From Streptomyces sp. Alt3 (GTDB lineage: Bacteria > Actinomycetota > Actinomycetes > Streptomycetales > Streptomycetaceae): DNA of 64,000 nt. The stretch lies in assembly GCF_030719215.1 (NCBI RefSeq), contig NZ_CP120983.1, positions 6,944,001-7,008,000 of the forward strand, in the 5' to 3' direction. Of this stretch, positions 1 to 9,652 are shown in pieces. The stretch's first letter is position 1; the number at the start of each line of letters is the position of its first letter. The notes below the pieces were generated by a model. That model made no database searches. It had not been told where the DNA came from and was given only the letters and a program-made list of their open reading frames with translations. The position numbers and the translations under genes were made by a program.

Positions 1-359
1 CCCCCGGATCCGAGCTGGCGCACGAGCTGTTCCCGGTCGGCGGCACCGCCTCCGGACCCGGATCCACCGTCGTCGACGTCACCTTCCACGGCGAGACCGC
101 CGCCCGGCCGGTGATCTCGCAGCTCTCCCGCACGTACAACATCGACATCTCGATCCTCGGTGCCGCGATGGACACCGTGGGAGGCAAGCAGATCGGCCGC
201 ATGCGCATCGAGCTGCCCGGCAGCTTCGAGGAGAACGTCGTGCCGATCGGCTTCCTGCGCGAGCAGGGCCTTCAGGCCGAGATCGTGGACGGCGCCCCCG
301 CCGCCACCGAGATCCCCTCCCAGACCCCCGCCGCGATCACCAAGGAGGTGGCGAAGTGA
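1..359 (+). CDS. metN: Methionine ABC importer ATP-binding protein, C-terminal fragment
   Basis: Only the last 119 codons are present (frame begins at base 3), so the nucleotide-binding core lies off the left edge. The visible part reads as the C-terminal NIL regulatory domain of MetN-type ATPases, with the segment around ARPVISQLSRTYNIDISILG and later GGKQIGRMRIELPG. In E. coli MetN this domain binds methionine and inhibits transport. The stop overlaps the start of the permease gene by 4 bases (GTGA), and a lipoprotein gene follows, giving the standard metNIQ order. Identification rests on this order plus the NIL-like sequence. Confidence 0.9.
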   Translation, partial: PGSELAHELFPVGGTASGPGSTVVDVTFHGETAARPVISQLSRTYNIDISILGAAMDTVGGKQIGRMRIELPGSFEENVVPIGFLREQGLQAEIVDGAPAATEIPSQTPAAITKEVAK

Positions 360-1024
360 CCTGGTCCGAAATGCAGCCACTGCTCTCGCAGGGGACCGTC
401 GACACCCTCTACATGGTGCTGTGGTCCACACTCGTCACCGTCATCGGCGGTCTCCCGCTCGGCATCCTGCTCGTCCTCACCGACAAGGGCGGACTGCTGC
501 AGAACACCGTGGTGAACAAGGTCGTCGGCGTCGTCGTGAACATCGGCCGCTCGCTGCCCTTCATCATCCTGCTGATCGCGCTGATCCCCTTCACGACCTG
601 GGTCGTCGGCACCTTCATCGGCCCGTCCGCGATGATCGTGCCGCTCGCCATCGGCGCCATCCCGTTCTTCGCGCGGCTCGTGGAGACCGCGGTGCGCGAG
701 GTCGACCACGGACTCGTCGAGGCCGTCCAGTCGATGGGCGGTTCCGTCCCCACGATCGTCCGCAAGGTCCTGCTGCCGCAGGCCCTGCCCTCGCTCGTCT
801 CCGGTATCACCACCACTGTCATCGTGCTCATCGGCTACTCCGCGATGGCCGGCGCGGTCGGCGGCGAAGGGCTCGGTTCCAAGGCCGTCACCTACGGATT
901 CCAGCGCTTCGACAACCAGTTCATGCTCATCACCGTCGTGCTGCTCGTGGTCATCGTGACCGTGGTCCAGCTGATCGGTGACCTGGCCGTGCGCCTGCTG
1001 GCCCGCCGGGGCCGCACCACCTGA
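356..1024 (+). CDS. metI: Methionine ABC importer permease MetI
   Basis: A 222-residue inner-membrane permease with about five hydrophobic segments, the usual size for MetI. The EAA-type cytoplasmic loop that docks to the ATPase is visible around residues 120-150 (VDHGLVEAVQSMGGSVPTIV, then KVLLPQALPSLVSG). The GTG start lies inside the metN stop (GTGA overlap), so the two genes are probably translationally coupled. It should work with MetN and the downstream lipoprotein MetQ to import methionine. No ribosome-binding site is needed to explain the start beyond GGAGG at about 343-347. Confidence 0.93.
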   Translation: MTWSEMQPLLSQGTVDTLYMVLWSTLVTVIGGLPLGILLVLTDKGGLLQNTVVNKVVGVVVNIGRSLPFIILLIALIPFTTWVVGTFIGPSAMIVPLAIGAIPFFARLVETAVREVDHGLVEAVQSMGGSVPTIVRKVLLPQALPSLVSGITTTVIVLIGYSAMAGAVGGEGLGSKAVTYGFQRFDNQFMLITVVLLVVIVTVVQLIGDLAVRLLARRGRTT

Positions 1025-1097
1025 CCTTCCCCTCCCCATGAAGCCCGAACTCCTTGTCCGGGCGCACCACCCTCACCACCGGAAAGAGGCACTCTTC

Positions 1098-1964
1098 GTG
1101 CGCAAGAACATCAAGATCACCGCTGCTGCCGCCGCCACCGCCGCCCTCGCCTTCGGGCTCAGCGCCTGCGGTACGGACTCCGACCCGGCCTCCAAGGGCG
1201 AGACCGGTGCCAAGGCGGACACCTCCAAGGCGCTCGTCGTCGCCGCGTCCCCGACGCCGCACGCCGACATCCTGAACTTCGTCAAGAAGAACCTGGCGGA
1301 CAAGGCCGGCCTCAAGCTGGAGGTCAAGGAGTTCACGGACTACGTCCTGCCGAACACCGCCACCGAGAACGGCCAGGTCGACGCCAACTTCTTCCAGCAC
1401 AAGCCCTACCTGGACGACTTCAACAAGAAGAACAAGACCCACATCGTCCCGGTGGTCGACGTCCACCTCGAGCCCCTCGGTCTCTACTCCAAGAAGATCA
1501 AGGACGTCAAGGACATCAAGGCCGGCCAGACGATCGCCGTCCCGAACGACACCACCAACGAGGGCCGTGCGCTCCAGCTGCTCGCCGAGAACGGGCTGAT
1601 CACCGTCAAGGACGGCGTCGGCACCAACGCCAAGCTCAGCGACATCACGGACAAGAAGGGCCTGGAGTTCAAGGAGATCGAGGCCGCGACCGTGCCCCGC
1701 GCCCTGGACGACGTCGACGCCGCCGTCATCAACGGCAACTACGCCATCGAGGCCGACCTGAAGCCCGGCCAGGACTCCCTCGCGCTGGAGAAGGCCGACG
1801 GCAACCCCTACGCCAACTTCCTGGCCGTCAAGGAGGGCAACGAGGACGACCCGCGCGTCCAGAAGCTCGCGAAGCTCCTGAACTCCGACGAGGTCAAGAA
1901 GTTCATCGAGGACACCTACAAGGGCTCGATCATCCCCGCCTTCGGTGAGCCCGCCAAGTCCTGA
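1098..1964 (+). CDS. metQ: Methionine-binding lipoprotein MetQ/NlpA family
   Basis: A 288-residue extracytoplasmic solute-binding lipoprotein. A GTG start at 1098 is preferred because GGAAAGAGG lies at 1080-1088 and a compact signal peptide follows: basic VRKNIKI, a hydrophobic run, then the lipobox LSAC with Cys at about residue 22. An in-frame upstream extension to 978 would run through the metI end and destroy the signal peptide. The body matches the NlpA/MetQ family (VVAASPTPHADIL near the mature N terminus; VDANFFQHKPYLDDF). It is third in the metNIQ operon, 73 bases after metI, and a strong hairpin follows. Confidence 0.92.
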   Translation: MRKNIKITAAAAATAALAFGLSACGTDSDPASKGETGAKADTSKALVVAASPTPHADILNFVKKNLADKAGLKLEVKEFTDYVLPNTATENGQVDANFFQHKPYLDDFNKKNKTHIVPVVDVHLEPLGLYSKKIKDVKDIKAGQTIAVPNDTTNEGRALQLLAENGLITVKDGVGTNAKLSDITDKKGLEFKEIEAATVPRALDDVDAAVINGNYAIEADLKPGQDSLALEKADGNPYANFLAVKEGNEDDPRVQKLAKLLNSDEVKKFIEDTYKGSIIPAFGEPAKS

Positions 1965-1986
1965 CGCCGAGGCGCCACTTGCCCCA

Positions 1987-2024
1987 GGAGCCCCGCCCAC
2001 CCGCACCAGGGTGTGCGGGGCTCC
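1987..2024 (+). terminator. Hairpin terminator after metQ
   Basis: A perfect 10-bp inverted repeat (GGAGCCCCGC at 1987-1996, GCGGGGCTCC at 2015-2024) separated by 18 bases lies 22 bases after the metQ stop. There is no T-tract, which is usual for Streptomyces terminators. Confidence 0.75.
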
Positions 2025-2106
2025 GCCGCGCGGACCCGGCCATGCGCGTCCACCGTCCGATGCTGCATGCTGGTGGCTTTACACGGTCTTCGGCATGGAG
2101 CTGCGC

Positions 2107-2745
2107 ATGACTACCACCTTCCCGTCCATCTCCATCAGCACGGACAGGTTGGTGCTGCGCCCCTTCGACATGGCGGACGTCCCCGCGTACATCGAGATGA
2201 TGAACGACGAGCTGGTCACCGCCTGGACCGACGCACCGCACCCCTACACCCAGGTCGACGCCGAACGCTGGGTCCGCAGGATCGCGCCCGCGGAACGGAG
2301 CCAGGGCAACGGCATCGTCTTCGCCGTCACCGAGTTCCTCACCCAGCGCCTCGTCGGCTCGGTGCGGCTCCTCAACACCGACCGGCGCACCCTGGCCACC
2401 GAGGTCCGCTACATCACCGCACCCTGGGCCCGCGGCGAGGGCTACGCCACCGAGTCCGTGCTGGCCCTCGCCGAGTGGCTCTTCCGTGACCAGGGATTCG
2501 AGCGGATCGAGCTGCGCACCCCCGCGGGGAACACCGCCTCCCAGCAGGTCGCCCAGAAACTGGGCTGCATCAGTGAGGGTGTCCTGCGCAACGCACGGAT
2601 AGCCCGGACCGCCACCGAGGACGGCGGATGGACGGACATCAGGACCGACCTCATCGTGTGGGGGCTGCTTCCCGAGGACCTGGAGGGCGTCGCCGAGCAG
2701 CTGGCCGAAGCGGGCGGTTACAGCCAGTACAACGACTGGAACTGA
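2107..2745 (+). CDS. GNAT-family N-acetyltransferase (RimJ/RimL-like)
   Basis: A 212-residue acetyltransferase of the Acetyltransf_3 type, beginning with the typical TDRLVLRPFDMADVP strand. The acetyl-CoA loop is visible as PWARGEGYATES at about residues 100-111, and the late ELRTPAGNTASQQVAQKLG segment is characteristic. It probably acetylates a small amine or a protein N terminus; the substrate cannot be told from sequence. ATG 2107 is chosen over ATG 2095 because GGAG at 2097-2100 sits 6 bases upstream of it. It stands alone between the met operon and cobL. Confidence 0.88.
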   Translation: MTTTFPSISISTDRLVLRPFDMADVPAYIEMMNDELVTAWTDAPHPYTQVDAERWVRRIAPAERSQGNGIVFAVTEFLTQRLVGSVRLLNTDRRTLATEVRYITAPWARGEGYATESVLALAEWLFRDQGFERIELRTPAGNTASQQVAQKLGCISEGVLRNARIARTATEDGGWTDIRTDLIVWGLLPEDLEGVAEQLAEAGGYSQYNDWN

Positions 2746-2866
2746 CCTCACTCCCCAGCTTCGGGAGCCCCTGGCCGGCCGTTGGTACGGACCGGCTACG
2801 CTCACCCTTGCTCCGCCCGTCCCGCGTGGAGCCCCCGCCTGCTCACACCCCTGGAGACTGACGACG

Positions 2867-4090
2867 ATGGCCGACCGGGTCACGGTGATCGGCTGGGACG
2901 GCTCGCCACTGACCAGAGCCGCTACCGCAGCGCTCTCGGCCGCCACGCTCGTCGCCGGCGCGGGCCACCACCTGGCGCTCGCCGAAGTCCCGGAACGCGC
3001 GGAACGCATCCGCCTCGGCAGTGTCGACCTGGCCGCCCGCAGGATCGCCGGCCACCGCGGCAGCGCCGTGGTCCTGGCCGACGGCGACCCCGGATTCTTC
3101 GGCGTCGTACGTACCCTGCGCAAGCCTGAACACGGGCTCGAGGTCGAGGTGGTCCCCGCAGTCTCGTCCGTCGCCACCGCTTTCGCCCGTGCCGGAATGC
3201 CCTGGGACGACGCGCAGATCGTCGTCGCGCACCCGCGCACCCTGCGCCGCGCGGTCAACGTCATCCGCGCCCACCACAAGGTGGCCGTCCTGACGTCACC
3301 CGGTGCGGGTCCCGTCGAACTCGCCCTGCTGCTCGACGGCGTCCACCGCACCTTCGTGATCTGCGAGGAGCTCGGCACCGTACGCGAGCGGGTCACCGTC
3401 CTTACGTCCGACAAGACGGCGGACCACACCTGGCGCGACCCCAACGTCGTCATCGTGATCGGCGGTGGCCCCGAGACGGCTGCCACCGGTGCCTGGATCG
3501 CCGGCCGCCGCCCCGTCAACCCCGAGGGCGTCCGGGGCTGGGCCCTGCCCGCCTCGGCCTACGGCGGCACGGCGGAGTGCGGCGAAGGCGAGTCCCCCGG
3601 CCTGCGCGCGGCCCAGCTGGCCCGCCTCGGGCCCCGCACCGGCGACCTGGTCTGGGACATCGGATGCGGCGGCGGCGCCCTGGCCGTGGAGGCGGCCCGC
3701 TTCGGTGCGGCCGTGCTCGCCGTGGACAGCGACCCCGACGCCTGCGCGCGCACGGCGGCCGCCGCCCGTGCCTTCCAGGTGGGCGTCCAGGTCGTCAGGG
3801 GCACGGCGCCGCACGTCCTGGAACGCCTGCCGGAGCCCGATGTCGTACGGATCGGCGGGGGCGGGGTCCGCGTGGTCACGGCGGTCGCCGACCGGCGGCC
3901 GGAACGTATCGTCACCCATGCCTCGAACCGTGACGAGGCCGAAGCGCTGAACGCGGCCCTCGCCTCGAACGGATATACGGTCGAGTGTGCGCTGCTGCAG
4001 TCCGTGGAACTGGACACCTCGGCCTGGGCGGAGCGCGAACGCTCCGTCGTCTTCCTGCTCTCCGCAGTGCGTTCCGACCTCGCCCCCTGA
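2867..4090 (+). CDS. cobL: Precorrin-6Y C5,15-methyltransferase (decarboxylating), CbiE-CbiT fusion
   Basis: A 407-residue bifunctional cobalamin enzyme. Residues 1 to about 200 form the CbiE-type tetrapyrrole methylase domain (VTVIGWDGSPL at the start, later AVSSVATAFARAGMPWDDAQ). The C-terminal half is the CbiT-like SAM methyltransferase with glycine-rich motif VWDIGCGGGALAVEAARFGA at about 261-280. It methylates C5 and C15 of the corrin ring and decarboxylates the acetate side chain in aerobic B12 synthesis. Length fits CobL. The bluB-cobT fusion follows on the same strand after 332 bases, so two B12 steps are neighbours here. Confidence 0.93.
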   Translation: MADRVTVIGWDGSPLTRAATAALSAATLVAGAGHHLALAEVPERAERIRLGSVDLAARRIAGHRGSAVVLADGDPGFFGVVRTLRKPEHGLEVEVVPAVSSVATAFARAGMPWDDAQIVVAHPRTLRRAVNVIRAHHKVAVLTSPGAGPVELALLLDGVHRTFVICEELGTVRERVTVLTSDKTADHTWRDPNVVIVIGGGPETAATGAWIAGRRPVNPEGVRGWALPASAYGGTAECGEGESPGLRAAQLARLGPRTGDLVWDIGCGGGALAVEAARFGAAVLAVDSDPDACARTAAAARAFQVGVQVVRGTAPHVLERLPEPDVVRIGGGGVRVVTAVADRRPERIVTHASNRDEAEALNAALASNGYTVECALLQSVELDTSAWAERERSVVFLLSAVRSDLAP

Positions 4091-4422
4091 AGCGTTCGCG
4101 GGGGAGTGCGGGGTAAGCTGACCGATTGTTGTACCGCGCCCGGCTGTTCGACGGTTCGTTCGTCAATGTCCGGAAAAGTGGACTGTTTTGATCCGCGATG
4201 TGGTACAGCGAAACCGGGGGACGCGCAACGTGGCGCAGTCCACAGCGCGCCGAGGCGGAACTGTCTGTCGCGGCGGTGAACGGCCGCGAGAATGTACACC
4301 TCCGCGCGCGTTTCGTGCCGCGCGGGGAGCCCGCTCGTTCTTGTTGACGAGCACCGGCGTGCCGTGGTTCGGGCATCCCGGGCGAAGGGCGAAGGAGCAC
4401 TGACGATGGGCGAGGGGTACGC
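4091..4422. other. Intergenic region between cobL and bluB-cobT
   Basis: 332 bases without a convincing gene. I looked for a cobalamin riboswitch because of the flanking genes and did not see a B12-box-like core. A ribosome-binding site (GAGGGG, about 4411-4416) precedes the next start. The promoter of the downstream gene presumably lies here but I cannot place it. Confidence 0.5.
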
Positions 4423-7400
4423 ATGACTGACACCGGCCAGATCCCGGGCGAGGGACTGCCGGAGAACGCAGGCATGGTGGAGCAGCCGGGCGTCCCCGCC
4501 CCGGACGCCTACACCTACCTCGAACCCTCCGAGCACACAGCCGAGGATGACGACCTCCTGCTGATGCCCGCCTCCCAGGGCGCGTGGAGCGACGCCCCGG
4601 CGGGCCCGCAGGAGCAGATCCCCGTGCAGGGCCGTGGCGTGAACGGCACGCACGGTTCCGGCGTGAGTGACGTCAACGGCGTACGGATCCCGGCGCACCA
4701 GCCCGTACAGGTCCCGGTCGCCGCGGCGCCCGCCCGGCGCCCGCTGCACCGGGGGCCCGCGTCCACCGGGGCGCCCTCCTACGCGGGGCCGCAGACCGGT
4801 GGGGTGGTCCGCTCGCTCGCGGACCGCGGACCGGCCGGCCCGCAGAACCCGATGCCCGTACGGCACGCCGGACCGCCGACGGCCGGTCCCGAGTACTTCG
4901 ACGCCCAGGCCGACGACGGTGCCGCGCTGCCGGGTCCGCAGCTGGGCGAGATCCCGCCGCAGGGCGCACCGGCCTGGGGCCCGCCCGAGCCGGTCGCGGC
5001 CCCGGAGCCGGCCCCCGTGCCCGAGGCGGCGGCCCCTGTGGCGGCAGCCCCCGAACCGGCCGCCGTGCCCGAGGCGGCCGTGGTTGCCGAGACGCCCGTG
5101 GTGACGGAGGCTGCGACGACCGCCGAGCCCGTGGCGGAGCCCTCCGTGGCGGAGGCCGCCGAGGCGCCCGTCGTGCCTGAGGAACAGGTGGCGCCCGCCG
5201 AGCAGGCCGCGCCCGCCGAGCCTGCCGAACCTGTCGCACCCGCCGAACCTGTCGCACCCGCCGAGCCTGTCGCACCCGCCGAGCCTGTCGCACCGGCCGA
5301 GCCCGTCGCGTCCGCAGAAACGGTCGCTCCACAGCCGGTTGCCGTCGTGACTCCGGAGCCCCTTGCCGAGCCCGCGGCGGAGGCTGTCCTTGAGGTCCCG
5401 GTCGTGGCCGCGCCGGTGGACGTGCCCGCCGAGGTCCCGGTCGTGGCGCCGGTGGACGTGCCTGCCCAGGTCCCGGTCGAGGCGCCCGGGGCCGAAGGAC
5501 ATGCTGTGCCCGAAGAGGCCCCCGTGGCCGAGGCCGCTCACGTCGAGCCTGCTCCCGTGGCTGAGGCGGTCGCCCCCGCGGTCGAGCCCGAGCAGGCAGC
5601 CGACCTCGCCCAGCAGCCCGTGCCCGCCGTGGCGGAGCCCGTACCGGCCGCACCCGAGGTCACCGAGGCCGCGGAACCGGCCGGCGTCCAGCAGCCCGAG
5701 ATCCAGCCCGAGGCCGCGCCCGAGCCCGTCGCGGAGACCGCGCCGGTCCACGAGCTCGTGGCGGAGACCGCGCCGGTGCACGAGCCCGTCGCCGTGCCGC
5801 CGGCCGGACCTCAGACCCTCGGCGAGCCGGAGCCCGACAGCGGACCCGAGATCATCGAGACCCCGGAGGCCGAGAGCTTCGAGGCAGAGGCTCCGGAGGC
5901 CGTGATTCCGGAAACCCCCGCCCCGGAGGCCGAGACCTCCGCGGTCGAGGCACCGCCCACCGGGATCCCGGCTCCCGAGGCCCAGGCCGCGGAGGCTCCG
6001 TCCCCCGAGGGCCCGGCCGCGGACTCGACGGTTCCGGAGCCCCTTCCGGCCGAGGCCCAGGGCCCCGCGGAGGAAGCGCCCGAGGAGGCACCGCTCGCGG
6101 CGGCCACGGAGGAGTCCCAGGCTGCCGGCGCACCGTCCGAAGCCGAGCCGGAGCCGGAGCCGGAGCCCGAGTTCGAGCCCGAGTTCGAAGCCGAAGCAGT
6201 TCCCGCGTCCCCTCCCGCCCCCGGTTACGACGACGCCGAGCGTGAAGCCGTCCTGCGGGTGATGCGGGAACGGCGCGACATCCGCAACGGCTTCCGCAGC
6301 GACCCCATCCCGCACGAGGTGCTCCTCCGCGTCCTGGAGGCGGCCCACACCGCACCGAGCGTCGGACACTCGCAGCCCTGGGACTTCGTCGTCATCCGCT
6401 CCGCCGAGACGCGACGCTCCATGCACGAACTGGCGCAGCGCCAGCGCGAGGCGTACGCCAAGTCGCTGCCCAAGGCCCGGGCCAAGCAGTTCAAGGAACT
6501 GAAGATCGAGGCCATCCTCGACACACCGGTGAACATCGTCGTCACCGCCGACCCCACCCGCGGCGGCCGGCACACCCTCGGCCTGGCACACCCAGCCGCA
6601 GATGGCCCCGTACTCCTCGGCGCTCGCCGTCGAGAACCTGTGGCTCGCCGCCCGCGCGGAGGGCCTCGGCGTCGGCTGGGTCAGCTTCTTCGACGAGCGG
6701 GAGATGGTCCGCGCGCTCGGACTGCCCGAGCACCTCGAAGTCGTCGCCTACCTCTGCGTCGGATACGTCGACGAATTCCCCGAGGAACCCGAACTGGCGC
6801 AGGCGGGCTGGTCCAAGCGCCGCCCGCTGTCCTGGGTCGTCCACGAGGAGACGTACGGCCGGCGTGCCCTGCCCGGCGAGGAGCCGCACAACCTCCTCCA
6901 GGAGACCATCGCCGGCATCCGCCCCCTGGACGCGAAGGCGCTCGGCGAGGCGTGGGAACGTCAGAAGCGGATGACGAAGCCCGCCGGGGCGCTGGGCATG
7001 CTGGAGATCATCTCCGCCCAGCTGTCCGGGCTCTCGCGGCTCTGCCCGCCGCCCGTGCCGGAGCCCGCCGCCGTGGCGATCTTCGCCGGTGACCACGGGG
7101 TCCACGCCCAGGGCGTCACGGCGTGGCCGCAGGAGGTCACCGGCCAGATGGTCGCCAACTTCCTCGGAGGCGGCGCCGTCTGCAACGCCTTCGCCGCCCA
7201 GGTCGGCGCCGAGGTCTGCGTCGTCGACGTCGGTGTCGCCGCCGAACTCCCCGCGACGCCCGGCCTGCTGCCCAGGAAGGTCCGCCCCGGAACGGCCGAC
7301 TTCACCACCGGCCCCGCGCTCACCCGCGAGGAGGTGCTCGCGGCGATCGAGGTGGGCATCGAGACCGCACGCGACCTGGTGGCGGCGGGCAACAAGGGCC

Positions 7401-7942
7401 TGCTCACGGGTGAGATGGGCATCGCCAACACCACCGCGTCCGCAGCGCTGATCTGTGTGTACACCGGTATGGACCCGGCAGAGGTCACCGGCCGCGGTAC
7501 CGGGATCAACGACGAGATGCACGCCCGCAAGGTCGATGTCGTCCGTCGCGCCCTGGAGCTGCACCAGCCCGACCCGACCGACCCGATCGGGGTGCTGGCC
7601 GCGGTCGGCGGCCTGGAGCACGCCGCCATGGCGGGCTTCCTGCTGGGCGGCGCCTCACTCCGTACGCCGGTGATCCTGGACGGCGTGAGCGCCGGTGCGG
7701 CCGCGCTGGTCGCCCGGGCGATCGCCCCCGAGGCGCTCGCCGCGTGCATCGCGGGCCACCGCAGCGCGGAGCCCGGTCATGTCGCCGCCCTGAACAAGCT
7801 GGGTCTGCGCCCGCTCGTCGACCTGGACCTCCGCCTCGGCGAGGGCACGGGCGCGCTCCTCGCGCTGCCCATCGTGCAGAGCGCGGCTCGCGCGATGCAC
7901 GACGTGGCCACCTTCGACTCCGCGGGTGTCACGGAGAAGTAG
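4423..7942 (+). CDS. cobT: BluB-CobT fusion (DMB synthase / nicotinate-nucleotide-DMB phosphoribosyltransferase), frameshifted
   Basis: Makes and activates the lower ligand of B12. Residues 1 to about 600 are a Pro/Ala/Glu-rich, low-complexity extension with VAPAEP repeats. A BluB flavin-dependent domain starts near 6241 (VMRERRDIRNGFRSDPIPHE; SVGHSQPWDFVVI) and a CobT domain starts near 6922 (FAGDHGVHAQG; GLLTGEMGIANTT; LGEGTGALLALP containing the catalytic Glu). The reading frame breaks inside BluB. Reading straight gives HTLGLAHPAAD, but ignoring one T at 6584 gives LGRHTQPQMAPYSS, the conserved BluB sequence. The corrected product would be about 1172 residues. Either a sequencing insertion or a true mutation; error is more likely because all else is conserved. 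Confidence 0.85.
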
Positions 7943-8303
7943 CCGACACCGTGCCCGGACGTGCCCGACCGGCCCGTCCGGGCACCGTTCCGGCCCTCGC
8001 ACGCGTCCGGGCCGGACAAGGACGGTCCGGCCCGGGGAATCTCCGCCGGCCCCGGCGGGCACCGTGCCCACCGGTGTCGGACGGACGGCCACCGGCCCGC
8101 TCCACGTCCGGAGGCCGGGAGAGACCCGTGCGAGGGGGCGCCGAGGCGGGCCACGAGCCCGCCGCACCGCCCCCGGCCACCGTGCCCACCACCCCGTATC
8201 GTGGTCCCACGCGTCACCGCCTCACCCAGCCCGCGTCACCCGCCGCTCCACCGCCGCAGCGGCCCGCAGCACACCGCACCCTGCACGAGGAGCCCGCACG
8301 ACC
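7943..8303. other. Intergenic region before cobA/cysG
   Basis: 361 bases. It contains the cobT terminator at its left end and a purine-rich ribosome-binding site (ACGAGGAG, about 8285-8292) at its right end. Between them I see no convincing gene or operator. Confidence 0.5.
7951..7985 (+). terminator. Hairpin terminator after bluB-cobT
   Basis: A perfect 11-bp inverted repeat (GTGCCCGGACG at 7951-7961, CGTCCGGGCAC at 7975-7985) begins 8 bases after the stop codon. Confidence 0.8.
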
Positions 8304-9578
8304 ATGGCCGAGTACGACGATCACCCTGCTTACCCCGTCGGACTGCGCCTGAACGGGCGCCGCGTCGTCGTCGTCGGCGGCGGCCAGGTCGCGCAGCGCC
8401 GACTGCCCGCCCTCATCGCGGCCGGGGCCGACATCACCCTGGTGTCCCCGTCCGCGACCGCGTCCGTCGAGGCTATGGCCGACACCGGTGAGATCCGGTG
8501 GGAGCGCCGCAGGTACCAGGACGGTGACCTCACGGACACCTGGTACGCCCTCGTCGCGTCGTCCGACGCGGCTGCCAACGACGCAGCGTCCGCCGAGGCT
8601 GAGCGCACCCGCACCTGGTGCGTCCGCAGCGACGACGCCGAGGCCGCGACCGCCTGGACCCCCGCCACCGGCCGCAGCGAGGGCATCACGGTCGCCGTCC
8701 TCACCACCACCTCCCAGGGCCGCGACCCCCGGCACTCCGCAGCGGTCCGCGACGCGATCGTGGAAGGGCTGCGCGACGGCACCCTCGCCGCCCCGCACCA
8801 CCGCACCCGTGCCCCCGGCGTCGCCCTGGTGGGCGGCGGCCCCGGCGACCCCGACCTGATCACGGTCCGCGGTCGCCGTCTCCTGGCCGAGGCCGACGTC
8901 GTCATCGCCGACCGGCTCGGCCCCCGCGACCTGCTCGACGAACTCCCGCCGCACGTCGAGGTGATCGACGCGGCGAAGATCCCGTACGGGCGCTACATGG
9001 CGCAGGAGGCGATCAACCAGGCGCTGATCGACCACGCCAAGGCCGGCAGATCCGTGGTCCGTCTCAAGGGCGGAGACCCGTTCGTCTTCGGCCGGGGCAT
9101 GGAGGAGGCGCAGGCCCTGGCCGCCGAGGGCATCGCCTGCACCGTCGTCCCCGGGATCTCCAGCTCGATCTCCGTCCCGGGAGCGGCCGGGATCCCGGTC
9201 ACCCACCGGGGCGTCGCGCACGAGTTCACCGTGGTCAGCGGCCACGTGGCACCCGAGGACCCGCGCTCACTGGTCGACTGGAAGGCCCTCGCGCAACTGC
9301 GCGGCACCCTGGTCCTGCTGATGGCCGTCGACAAGATCGGCGCCATCTCCCGGGCACTCATCGCCCACGGCAAGTCTCCCGAGACGCCGGTGGCCCTGGT
9401 CCAGGAGGGCACCACCGCCGCCCAGCGCAGGGTCGACGCGACGCTCGCCGACGTCGGTGAGCGGGTCGTCGCGGAAGAGGTGCGGCCCCCTGCCGTCATC
9501 GTCATCGGCGACGTCGTCGGCGTGGGCGTCGGCCCGGAACCGGCCGGGCCGCTCGAAGCCGGGCCGCTCGAAGGCTGA
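8304..9578 (+). CDS. cobA: Uroporphyrinogen-III C-methyltransferase fused to siroheme-synthase N-terminal domain
   Basis: A 424-residue CysG-like fusion. Residues about 10-110 form the precorrin-2 dehydrogenase-type NAD-binding domain (NGRRVVVVGGGQVAQRRLPA). Residues about 170-410 form the SUMT domain, with VGGGPGDPDLITVRG, the IPYGRYMAQEAIN segment and VRLKGGDPFVFGRGMEEAQ. It makes precorrin-2, the branch point to siroheme and cobalamin, and may also oxidise it. ATG 8304 is chosen because GAGGAG precedes it and the domain begins directly after. CysG fusions of this type are often annotated cobA in Streptomyces; cysG would be equally fair. Confidence 0.92.
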   Translation: MAEYDDHPAYPVGLRLNGRRVVVVGGGQVAQRRLPALIAAGADITLVSPSATASVEAMADTGEIRWERRRYQDGDLTDTWYALVASSDAAANDAASAEAERTRTWCVRSDDAEAATAWTPATGRSEGITVAVLTTTSQGRDPRHSAAVRDAIVEGLRDGTLAAPHHRTRAPGVALVGGGPGDPDLITVRGRRLLAEADVVIADRLGPRDLLDELPPHVEVIDAAKIPYGRYMAQEAINQALIDHAKAGRSVVRLKGGDPFVFGRGMEEAQALAAEGIACTVVPGISSSISVPGAAGIPVTHRGVAHEFTVVSGHVAPEDPRSLVDWKALAQLRGTLVLLMAVDKIGAISRALIAHGKSPETPVALVQEGTTAAQRRVDATLADVGERVVAEEVRPPAVIVIGDVVGVGVGPEPAGPLEAGPLEG

Positions 9579-9652
9579 CCCGCCACCCCGCCGCCGTACC
9601 CCGCACCCCCGACGTCGTACGCCGTCCCCACCCGACAAGGCAGTAGCACCCC

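Noticed and set aside
4091-4422. Possible cobalamin riboswitch upstream of bluB-cobT
   Set aside because: The flanking genes make it attractive, but I found no B12-box-like core or matching stems in the 332 bases.
3559-6591. 1010-codon minus-strand frame across cobL and bluB-cobT
   Set aside because: It is Gly/Arg/Leu-rich low-complexity sequence opposite two well-supported genes and reflects codon bias only.
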